From assembly GCA_910580005.1 (NCBI GenBank), contig CAJTXH010000032.1:1-23880 (forward strand): 23,880 nucleotides of DNA, given 5' to 3'. Shown in pieces: positions 1 to 5,835 of this stretch (the first letter of the stretch is position 1; every line of letters starts with the position of its first letter). The position numbers were made by a program, and so were the translations under genes. This DNA comes from an uncultured Lachnospiraceae bacterium. GTDB lineage: Bacteria > Bacillota > Clostridia > Lachnospirales > Lachnospiraceae. Below the pieces are notes generated by a model. It was not told the DNA's origin. It did no database searches and saw only the letters and a list, made by a program, of their open reading frames with translations.

Positions 1-3
1 AAC

Positions 4-166
4 CAGTGCTGAGAGCACTGATTTGTTACTATGAAGCCGTAAGGCTTCATATTAATAAAGGGTTCCAGTGTTTTAGTTAAATATATATGGAATATATTTA
101 GCAGCTGGACACGGAAACCCTTATGTCTGTTATCTGCAGGCTGGTTTATACAAATTGCCAGGCCTG
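4..166. other. Cluster of four hairpins downstream of ldh
   Basis: This stretch has no convincing gene but holds four inverted repeats. They are 4-10 with 14-20 (7 bp perfect, loop GAG), 31-38 with 43-50 (8 bp perfect, loop GTAA), a compound stem 58-68 with 105-122 (AAGGGTT/AACCCTT plus TCCAG/CTGGA) enclosing 78-86 with 92-100 (9 bp), and 137-144 with 158-166 (8 bp, one bulge). None is followed by a clear T-run on either strand, so simple intrinsic termination explains them poorly. The element starts six bases after the ldh stop codon and may run past the window edge. It could be a structured RNA, an mRNA 3' end or an intergenic repeat. I do not recognise a known family. Confidence 0.5.
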
Positions 167-171
167 TGTTT

Positions 172-1113
172 TTAAATATTTATGCTTTCAATCACATTGT
201 TTAATGCATTTACAGAATTTTTAAGCAATTCTGCTTCATTTCCGTCTAAATCAATGCACACTACCTGTTCAACACCATCATTGCCTATAACGCATGGCAT
301 GCCTATGCAGACGCCATCTGCTTCATAATAATGATGCTGCATGCTGCTGACTGTAAGTATGCTTTTTTCATTATGCACTATGCTTTCACAAATCCTTCTT
401 GTTGCCATTGCTATTCCATAATAGGTTGCACCTTTTCTGTCTATTATCTCGTAGGCACTGTTTTTCACCATATCTGAAAGCTTGTTTCTGTTTTCTTCAT
501 GTGTTTCATACCCACGCATTTCGCAAAACTGGTTTACAGGTATTCCGCTTACATTTACACTGCTCCATGCAGTAACTTCACTGTCACCATGTTCACCTAT
601 TATAAATGCATGTACACTTCTTGGGTCAACTGAAAGGTGCTCGCCTATCACATATTTAAGCCTTCCTGAATCAAGGACAGTACCACTCCCTATAACATGG
701 CTTTCTTTAAAACCAGATAGTTTAAGCGTTACCCATGTAAGTATATCAACAGGGTTGCTTACCACAAGCAATATTGCATCCTTGACATGCTCTGTTATTG
801 CCGGGATAATCTTTTTAAATAATTCCACATTTTTGTTTACGAGGTCAAGCCTTGTTTCGCCTGGTTTCTGCCCTGCCCCTGCTGTTATAATTATAACACC
901 TGCATCCTTAAGGTCACTGTAATCCCCTGAATATATTTTTATTGGACGTGCAAAAGGAATACCATGGTTTAAATCCATAGCCTCTCCCTCTGCCTTATTT
1001 TTATCAATGTCAATAAGTACCATTTCACGGAAAACCGGGCTTTGCATAAGTGTATACGCAATAGTAGCACCAACAAATCCACATCCTATAATTCCTGCCT
1101 TGGATAAATTCAT
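172..1113 (-). CDS. ldh: L-lactate dehydrogenase
   Basis: NAD-dependent L-lactate dehydrogenase, reducing pyruvate to L-lactate and regenerating NAD+ in the cytoplasm during fermentation. The 313-residue length is normal. Visible motifs are the N-terminal Rossmann GxGxxG (about residues 10-15), the mobile active-site loop GQKPGETR (81-88) with Gln82, NPVDILTW (120-127), Asp148 and Arg151 in the GTVLDSGRLKY segment, and catalytic His175 in GEHGDSE. Gln at position 82, where malate dehydrogenases carry Arg, favours lactate over malate. I chose the ATG at 1113, not the in-frame ATG four codons upstream, because GAGGTG sits just before it and the upstream ATG has no ribosome-binding site. The gene is probably monocistronic, with a terminator of the preceding gene just upstream. 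Confidence 0.95.
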   Translation of the reverse strand: MNLSKAGIIGCGFVGATIAYTLMQSPVFREMVLIDIDKNKAEGEAMDLNHGIPFARPIKIYSGDYSDLKDAGVIIITAGAGQKPGETRLDLVNKNVELFKKIIPAITEHVKDAILLVVSNPVDILTWVTLKLSGFKESHVIGSGTVLDSGRLKYVIGEHLSVDPRSVHAFIIGEHGDSEVTAWSSVNVSGIPVNQFCEMRGYETHEENRNKLSDMVKNSAYEIIDRKGATYYGIAMATRRICESIVHNEKSILTVSSMQHHYYEADGVCIGMPCVIGNDGVEQVVCIDLDGNEAELLKNSVNALNNVIESINI

Positions 1114-1160
1114 AACACACCTCATTTCTGTTTTTTTTTGCTTAATTTTATATAAAATAA

Positions 1161-1198
1161 AACAGGCATACTTATAAGCTTTATTTAGTATGCCTGTT
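1161..1198 (-). terminator. Intrinsic terminator after the DUF5721-like gene
   Basis: A 12-bp perfect stem (1161-1172 with 1187-1198) has a 14-nt loop. Read on the minus strand it is followed by a T-rich tail (TTTTATTTTAT), as expected for termination of the gene ending at 1256. It lies about 50 nt before the ldh start, separating the two minus-strand genes. Confidence 0.8.
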
Positions 1199-1255
1199 AT
1201 TTCTTATATAATACACTTAAAATATATAATAATGCTTAAAACCAGTTTACAGGTT

Positions 1256-1786
1256 TTATATATCCATTGCAACTTTATTCTTCCTGAACCACTTTACAAC
1301 TGCGTCATCCCATGCATTTTCAATTGACTTATCTAATGTAAAATTCTTGTTATAAATGCCTGTTACAACACATAATGTACCATTTTCATATCTTATCTGC
1401 ATATGCAGTTCTGGCTTTTCCTGCAAATATTTTTCATAAAACCCACTGTCCTTTAAAAAAACTTCTGCAATGCTGCCGTCAGCTTTTAAAGATACTTTAA
1501 ATAAATCAGGTGTTTTCTTTCCTTTAATATATTCAAAAAAAATATGCCTGGTTTCTTTCCACCTTACAAGATTTGTTAAGATTCCTGTACTGCTGCCATT
1601 TATAACATCTTCATTAATATCATTGTCTGTTTCGCCGGCATACCAGTTTTTGTTTCTTCTGCCACTTATTTGAAGTTTTGCAAATGTCATGGCTTCTGCT
1701 TCCTCCAGAAAAAAGGCATCAAACGCATCTTTAAGCAAAAGCATTGACATTGCAGCCCTGATATCATTTATTTTAATTAAATTCAT
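1256..1786 (-). CDS. DUF5721-like conserved protein of unknown function
   Basis: A 176-residue soluble protein with no signal peptide or membrane segment. The N-terminus (NDIRAAMSMLLLKDAFDAFFLEEA in outline) and the mixed alpha/beta character remind me of the DUF5721 family of Clostridia, which is about this length; this is recalled from memory, not searched. The FFLEEAEAMTF segment (about residues 25-35) and the C-terminal WDDAVVKWFRKN (about 158-169) are the most distinctive parts. No catalytic motif is recognisable. AGAAAGG lies about 8 nt upstream of the ATG. A strong terminator follows, so it looks like a single-gene unit, divergent from the small Cys-rich gene. Function unknown. Confidence 0.75.
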   Translation of the reverse strand: MNLIKINDIRAAMSMLLLKDAFDAFFLEEAEAMTFAKLQISGRRNKNWYAGETDNDINEDVINGSSTGILTNLVRWKETRHIFFEYIKGKKTPDLFKVSLKADGSIAEVFLKDSGFYEKYLQEKPELHMQIRYENGTLCVVTGIYNKNFTLDKSIENAWDDAVVKWFRKNKVAMDI

Positions 1787-1808
1787 AAAAAAAACCTTTC
1801 TGTAAATA

Positions 1809-1838
1809 ATAATAGCACGACAGATTGCCCTGTTACAA
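1809..1838 (-). promoter_or_regulatory. Candidate promoter for the DUF5721-like gene
   Basis: On the minus strand TTGTAA (1838-1833) is followed 18 nt later by TATTAT (1814-1809), about 20 nt upstream of the start codon at 1786. Found by eye only. The AT-rich context makes the exact -10 uncertain by 3 nt. Confidence 0.35.
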
Positions 1839-1851
1839 TTAACAGTAACAG
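1830..1851. promoter_or_regulatory. Dyad between divergent genes, possible operator
   Basis: CTGTTAC (1830-1836) and GTAACAG (1845-1851) form a perfect 7-bp inverted repeat with an 8-nt centre. It overlaps the candidate minus-strand -35 box and lies just upstream of the plus-strand -35 box, a natural place for a shared operator. No regulator is identified. Confidence 0.3.
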
Positions 1852-1860
1852 ATAATGCAT

Positions 1861-1890
1861 TTGTCTTTAATATAAATTAAGTCCTATAGC
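1861..1890 (+). promoter_or_regulatory. Candidate promoter for the Cys-rich small gene
   Basis: TTGTCT (1861-1866) and TATAGC (1885-1890) are separated by 18 nt. Transcription would begin near 1897, just ahead of the hairpin leader at 1907-1967. Confidence 0.4.
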
Positions 1891-1906
1891 AGTAAAAAGT
1901 TTTATG

Positions 1907-1967
1907 CTTGTGCGCTGCCTGGCTTAAAACTGCAAAACAAAAAAGCAGCGCAGAAAAGAGGAGAGCC
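1907..1967 (+). promoter_or_regulatory. Hairpin leader, copy A of a two-copy element
   Basis: TGCGCTGC (1911-1918) pairs perfectly with GCAGCGCA (1945-1952) around a 26-nt loop. The ribosome-binding site GAGGAG follows, and the start codon is exactly 15 nt after the stem. The same arrangement stands before the ABC-F gene at 5766-5835. Shared segments are GCTTG, TGCGCTGCCTGG, a loop pattern AAANCTG, and AAGCAGCGCAGAAA followed by one variable base and GAGGA. An overlapping tiny frame at 1904-1927 would encode MLVRCLA. Closeness of the stem to the ribosome-binding site suggests translational control. I do not recognise a known riboswitch or leader class. Confidence 0.65.
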
Positions 1968-2180
1968 ATGAAAAAAGATGCTAAAACAATGAAGGAAGTT
2001 GCTGAAAGGTGTACACGTTACTGTTCATGTGGAAAGGATGGCTGCGGCTGTGGTTCATCAAATGCTACAAACTCAACAAAGGAATGTAATGTGACATGCC
2101 AGACATGTACACACTATGACCATTCCAATGTATGCGACATTGATTTGTATGAAGAGATTGTGAAAAACCATAACCTCTAA
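1968..2180 (+). CDS. Small Cys-rich protein, unknown function
   Basis: A 70-residue cytoplasmic protein with eight cysteines. CxCxxxxCxC at about residues 19-28 (CSCGKDGCGC) is followed by CxxxCxxC (CNVTCQTC) and a single Cys in NVCDI. The spacing suggests a metal site (zinc or iron-sulfur), but that is inference. The start is the ATG at 1968, preceded by AGAGGAGAG; the frame stays open upstream to 1908 through the leader hairpin, which I do not count as coding. It is flanked by its own candidate promoter, a structured leader and a very strong terminator, which argues for a real, separately regulated gene. I cannot assign it to a family; DUF1540-like Cys-rich proteins are a loose comparison only. 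Confidence 0.7.
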   Translation: MKKDAKTMKEVAERCTRYCSCGKDGCGCGSSNATNSTKECNVTCQTCTHYDHSNVCDIDLYEEIVKNHNL

Positions 2181-2239
2181 AAACAAATATGTGCAATAAA
2201 AACATTTGACATGACACAGGCCAGATAATAACCTGCCTG

Positions 2240-2288
2240 GATTTCCTGGTAATGCACCCTGTATATGCATTACCAGGAAATCTTTTTT
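2240..2288 (+). terminator. Strong intrinsic terminator of the Cys-rich gene
   Basis: A 17-bp perfect stem (2240-2256 with 2266-2282), a 9-nt loop and six T (2283-2288) on the plus strand. The minus-strand gene ending at 2299 converges on it, but the minus strand lacks a T-run after the hairpin, so its main use is for the plus-strand gene. Confidence 0.92.
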
Positions 2289-2298
2289 ATTGCCAGTT

Positions 2299-4209
2299 TT
2301 ACCGTCCTATAAATACAACTACCGACCTCGGCGGCACAACAGTTTTTCTCTGCAGCTCCATTCCATCATTCTTATTTTTAACTGTTTTTTTACGTTTTTT
2401 CCAGCTATTTTTCTTAACAGGAATTTCATAAAACATATCATCATATGTTGTTATTGCCGCATACCATTTCCTGCCATTAGGAAGGAATGGCAGGTCAAAT
2501 GTCTTCTGTTCCCAGTACATATTAAATATAAAGTAAATTATATCATCTGTCCCGCCACTGGCATCTTCTGCATAATCACCATTTAATAAAATGCCAAGCA
2601 TCCTGTTATAATTAGAATAATCTGCCCTCCATGCCTGTGTTCCGTGCACTGAAATGCCAGGCATCCCAAGCCCCCTGTTATCTGACTGTGGAAGCCCGCC
2701 TTCCTGCCACAGTACATGGTGCTCTTTCCTGAATATAATTAATTTCTTTACATATTCAAGTATTTCCGTTTCACGCTTATTATGTTTCCAGTTAAGCCAT
2801 GTAACCAGGTTGTCATGGCAGTATGGGTTATTATTGCCAAGCTGTGTATTGCCGAACTCATCACCTGCCAGAATCATAGGAGTACCCTGGCTGCATAAAA
2901 GCATAAGAAAAGCATTCCTTATCTGCCCCATACGCCTTTCAATAATTGTCTGCTTCCTTGACTTTCCCTCTGCGCCACAATTCCAGCTATAATTATAATC
3001 TGTCCCGTCTCTGTTTCTTTCACCATTAGACTCATTATGCTTTACATCATAAGATACAAGGTCCATAAGTGTAAAGCCATTTACATGTGTAATAAAATTA
3101 ATTACTGCACAGTCCTGCCTATTGCGCTTAAAGCGTCCAGCAAAACTCCCTGTCATGCCCTCATCACTCTTTAAAAACCTTCTTGCATCATTCATAAAAC
3201 CTTCGTTATATTCAGCAAGAAATTTACCAGACTGTTTTACGCCAGGGCTCCTTAAAAGTGAACTGTCCCAGGATGAAGCAAGTATTTTTACACCTGAAAG
3301 CACCGGGTCTGAAACAAGCATGACAGATGGCATAACTTCATTATTTATACGGAAACCATCAACATGGTAATCCAGCACCCAGTTCCTTAAACAATCAGCC
3401 ATAAGATATAAATTAGTGCCTGGAATAAAATATATATCCATAAGCACCTCTATGCCTTCTTTATGGAAACTTTTAACAAATTCTTTAAATTCATGTGAAG
3501 GATTGTTTTTATCTGCGGCATATGCAGCTTTTGGGGCAAGATAATATGTATTTTCTGCCCCATATCCCCAGTAATTAAGTTTATTGTATTCTTTCTGTAT
3601 CTCATCAAATTCATAACAGGGAAGCAGCAGGACTGCATTAATGCCAAGTTCTTTTATATAAGGCAGTTTTTCAACAAGCCCTTTATATGTCCCCTTATGC
3701 TTTACGCCAGAAGACTGGTGTTTTGTATATCCCCTTACATGGAGCTGGTAAAGTATAGTTTCATTAAAACTCCGCTTAATCTGGCAGTCACCTTCCCAGT
3801 CAAATCCCTCTGGGCAAATCCCTCCACGCACAAATTTCTGCCTGCTGACTGCCTTGCCCCATGAAGGTTTTCCATGTATAACCTGTGCATATGGGTCAAT
3901 AAACTCTTTTCCACCAGCCTCATACATATATTCAAAATCCTGTGACAATACCTGCATAATGCTGCGCCTGTCTTCTTTGTTATTATTTATTCCAGTAATT
4001 ACCACAAAATATACCCCGCCCCTTTTAAACTCTTCTGTAAGTGGGATTATACAAGCGGGTTCTTTTCTTCCGATATAGTAAAATTTTAACTTACAGTTTA
4101 TTTCATCTGGAAGGTATACAGAGAACTGCACGCCTGTGGCTGCCTTTATTACACCAAAAGACAATGTATCACCTGGTTTTATGTTAAAAAGATTATTCCC
4201 TTTCTCCAT
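2299..4209 (-). CDS. GlgX/isoamylase-like GH13 protein, predicted inactive
   Basis: A 636-residue homologue of glycogen-debranching enzymes (GlgX/TreX group of GH13). There is a CBM48-like N-terminal domain (about 10-80), the barrel (about 150-500) and a C-terminal beta domain. Family landmarks are retained: YQLHVRGYT (154-162), NYWGYG (212-217), MDLVSYDVKHNESNGE (382-397), SWNCGAEG (408-415), TPMILAGDEFGNTQ (443-456). The catalytic positions are changed: Asn289 replaces the nucleophile Asp in DGFRIN, Ser312 replaces the acid/base Glu in ASSWD, and Asn377 with Val376 replaces the HD pair before GFTL. Region I reads Ile262-Pro263 instead of Asn-His. The frame is intact and full length, so this is a pseudoenzyme rather than a decayed gene. 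It may bind glycogen or regulate another enzyme. AAGGAGAG precedes the ATG. Confidence 0.88.
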   Translation of the reverse strand: MEKGNNLFNIKPGDTLSFGVIKAATGVQFSVYLPDEINCKLKFYYIGRKEPACIIPLTEEFKRGGVYFVVITGINNNKEDRRSIMQVLSQDFEYMYEAGGKEFIDPYAQVIHGKPSWGKAVSRQKFVRGGICPEGFDWEGDCQIKRSFNETILYQLHVRGYTKHQSSGVKHKGTYKGLVEKLPYIKELGINAVLLLPCYEFDEIQKEYNKLNYWGYGAENTYYLAPKAAYAADKNNPSHEFKEFVKSFHKEGIEVLMDIYFIPGTNLYLMADCLRNWVLDYHVDGFRINNEVMPSVMLVSDPVLSGVKILASSWDSSLLRSPGVKQSGKFLAEYNEGFMNDARRFLKSDEGMTGSFAGRFKRNRQDCAVINFITHVNGFTLMDLVSYDVKHNESNGERNRDGTDYNYSWNCGAEGKSRKQTIIERRMGQIRNAFLMLLCSQGTPMILAGDEFGNTQLGNNNPYCHDNLVTWLNWKHNKRETEILEYVKKLIIFRKEHHVLWQEGGLPQSDNRGLGMPGISVHGTQAWRADYSNYNRMLGILLNGDYAEDASGGTDDIIYFIFNMYWEQKTFDLPFLPNGRKWYAAITTYDDMFYEIPVKKNSWKKRKKTVKNKNDGMELQRKTVVPPRSVVVFIGR

Positions 4210-4229
4210 ATTCTCTCCTTAAAATCCAG

Positions 4230-4248
4230 GCGGATATCTGCAATCCGC
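4230..4248 (-). terminator. Weak hairpin between two minus-strand genes
   Basis: GCGGAT (4230-4235) pairs with ATCCGC (4243-4248) around a 7-nt loop. Read on the minus strand it is followed shortly by ATTTT. It lies between the glycosyltransferase stop and the GH13 start and may be a partial terminator or merely an mRNA hairpin. Confidence 0.3.
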
Positions 4249-4287
4249 TCCGTTGCCTTTAACTTGTACCGTCATAAACCAATGTAT

Positions 4288-5577
4288 CTACATAATCTGT
4301 TTCCAGGAAAAATATCCTGCCATATAAATGGCAAATAACATTGAGGAAACAGCCACCACCATATTATAAAGTTTTGGATGCCTGCCAAGCATCTCCCCAA
4401 GAATAATAAAAAGCGGAAATGCACAGGACATATAACGTCCTCCACTAATAAGAAATGTTACTGAGTAATTAACAAGTGTATAAACAAATAAAAATGCAGT
4501 GTACTTAAGTGGATGCCTGCGGAGTCCGTAAAACAGCAAAATCATTGTTACTGCAAATAAAACAAGTTCTGGAATCCATATAGAAGCAGCCATAGTATTC
4601 TGTGTGCTTTTCTCAAAGGCATATCCCCATATTTCACTTAACGCATTTGTAAAATAAGTAGTACCGTGATACCAGTGTTCTTTCTGGTATACTGAAAACT
4701 GGAACGGGTTTCCCTCCACCTTATAATTAATATAAAAATATACTAAATTGCCAGCTGGAATTAAAAACAGGCATATCCCTTTTGTAAAAATAAGTTTTAT
4801 AAATTCTTTTCCCTTTTTTTGTTTAATCATTTTAAATGGCTTGTAATATACAAAAAACTCAACACCTGCAACACCAAACAGCAGCACACCCTGTACCCTG
4901 CAAAGTGAGCATAGTATGCCTGTAAGTCCTGTTGCAAGCCAGTTATGCTTTTTTACAAAATAAAACCCAGCCATCATTGTACATAAAAACAGGCTTTCTG
5001 TCATCATGCCGCCAAAGAAAAATGAAAATGGATACACAGATAAAAGAACAAGGGATTTCCATGCTGTCCTTTTCCCATATTCTTCTGATACCAGTGCATA
5101 AAAGAAACATGCCCCTGCCGCATATGCCAGGCACGAAAGCACAAGACATGCAGCTTCCCAGTCCCGTATTACCACATGTAATGCCCTTAAAAGCCAGGGA
5201 TACAACGGGAAAAATACAAGGAACAGATGCTGCCCGTTTTCTATACACCCTTCATAGCCCTTTTTAGCTATATCTATATAATTCGGCGCATCCCACCTGT
5301 TCCACGCAGACAGGAAATCTGAAAAACCAAATGCTGTTTCATCTGAAAATATATTTAGATATACCACACTGGCAATATATACTGCAACCCTGAATATTAT
5401 AGCCACAACAAATATATAAACAATATCCCTTCTGCTTATGTCTTCTCCCTGGCATGTCCGCTTTTCTGTTATAAAAGCTCCAAGCTTGCCATTAACTGTA
5501 ACTCCTGACTGGCTTACAAAGCAAATAAACCATGCAATAATAAATACAGCAACTATTGCAGTTAATATTGCTGCCAT
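4288..5577 (-). CDS. PIG-V-like multi-pass membrane glycosyltransferase
   Basis: A 429-residue integral membrane protein with about ten hydrophobic segments, beginning with one at residues 3-21. The WDAPNYIDIAKKGY segment (Trp95-Asp96 onward) matches the WD...Y..IA..GY pattern near the N-terminus of the PIG-V/COG5542 family of lipid-linked-sugar mannosyltransferases, where the acidic residue is thought to be catalytic. FFPLYPWLLR and GGMMTESLF also fit that family. The likely role is sugar transfer from a polyprenyl-phosphate donor outside the membrane; donor and acceptor are unknown. I chose the ATG at 5577 (GGAGG nine nt upstream) over an in-frame TTG three codons earlier that touches the ribosome-binding site. 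The inactive GH13 gene follows 78 nt downstream. Confidence 0.8.
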   Translation of the reverse strand: MAAILTAIVAVFIIAWFICFVSQSGVTVNGKLGAFITEKRTCQGEDISRRDIVYIFVVAIIFRVAVYIASVVYLNIFSDETAFGFSDFLSAWNRWDAPNYIDIAKKGYEGCIENGQHLFLVFFPLYPWLLRALHVVIRDWEAACLVLSCLAYAAGACFFYALVSEEYGKRTAWKSLVLLSVYPFSFFFGGMMTESLFLCTMMAGFYFVKKHNWLATGLTGILCSLCRVQGVLLFGVAGVEFFVYYKPFKMIKQKKGKEFIKLIFTKGICLFLIPAGNLVYFYINYKVEGNPFQFSVYQKEHWYHGTTYFTNALSEIWGYAFEKSTQNTMAASIWIPELVLFAVTMILLFYGLRRHPLKYTAFLFVYTLVNYSVTFLISGGRYMSCAFPLFIILGEMLGRHPKLYNMVVAVSSMLFAIYMAGYFSWKQIM

Positions 5578-5622
5578 CTGGAACAACCTCCATATAATAA
5601 AATTTTTATATAATTAATAATT

Positions 5623-5651
5623 ATAATACTACATTTTTTCCATTCATGCAA
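5623..5651 (-). promoter_or_regulatory. Candidate promoter of the glycosyltransferase gene
   Basis: On the minus strand TTGCAT (5651-5646) and TATTAT (5628-5623) have the ideal 17-nt spacing. Transcription would start about 35-40 nt before the ATG at 5577. Confidence 0.6.
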
Positions 5652-5701
5652 AACATAAGCGGCTGAAAATCATAAAATATTAAGATTATCTTCAAAAAAC
5701 C

Positions 5702-5729
5702 TTGCAAAATCGCCATTTTACTGTAAAAT
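5702..5729 (+). promoter_or_regulatory. Candidate promoter of the ABC-F gene
   Basis: TTGCAA (5702-5707) and TAAAAT (5724-5729) have 16-nt spacing. Transcription would begin near 5736, giving a leader of about 100 nt that contains the hairpin at 5777-5820. A second -10-like TAATAT lies at 5745-5750. Confidence 0.45.
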
Positions 5730-5765
5730 AGAAAAGGTTAGAAATAATATAGCATAAAAATAGAC

Positions 5766-5835
5766 GCTTGTGCCTGTGCGCTGCCTGGTACAAAGCTGTT
5801 TTACCAATACAAGCAGCGCAGAAATGAGGATTAAT
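5766..5835 (+). promoter_or_regulatory. Hairpin leader, copy B of a two-copy element
   Basis: TGCGCTGC (5777-5784) pairs with GCAGCGCA (5813-5820) around a 28-nt loop, followed by GAAATGAGGATTAAT and the ATG. The distance from stem to start codon is 15 nt, the same as in copy A (1907-1967). The loop again starts CTGG and carries AAANCTG at the same offset. The only clear length difference 5' of the stem is an extra TGCCTG after GCTTG. The frame of the ABC-F gene stays open through this leader to a GTG at 5770, but the GAGGA site and the shared architecture place the real start at 5836. Confidence 0.65.

Noticed and set aside
1908..1967. N-terminal extension of the Cys-rich protein
   Set aside because: It consists of the leader hairpin; the strong AGAGGAG site fits the ATG at 1968.
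5770..5835. ABC-F gene starting 22 codons earlier at GTG
   Set aside because: The extension runs through the conserved hairpin leader and lacks a ribosome-binding site; GAGGA and the parallel with the other copy place the start at 5836.
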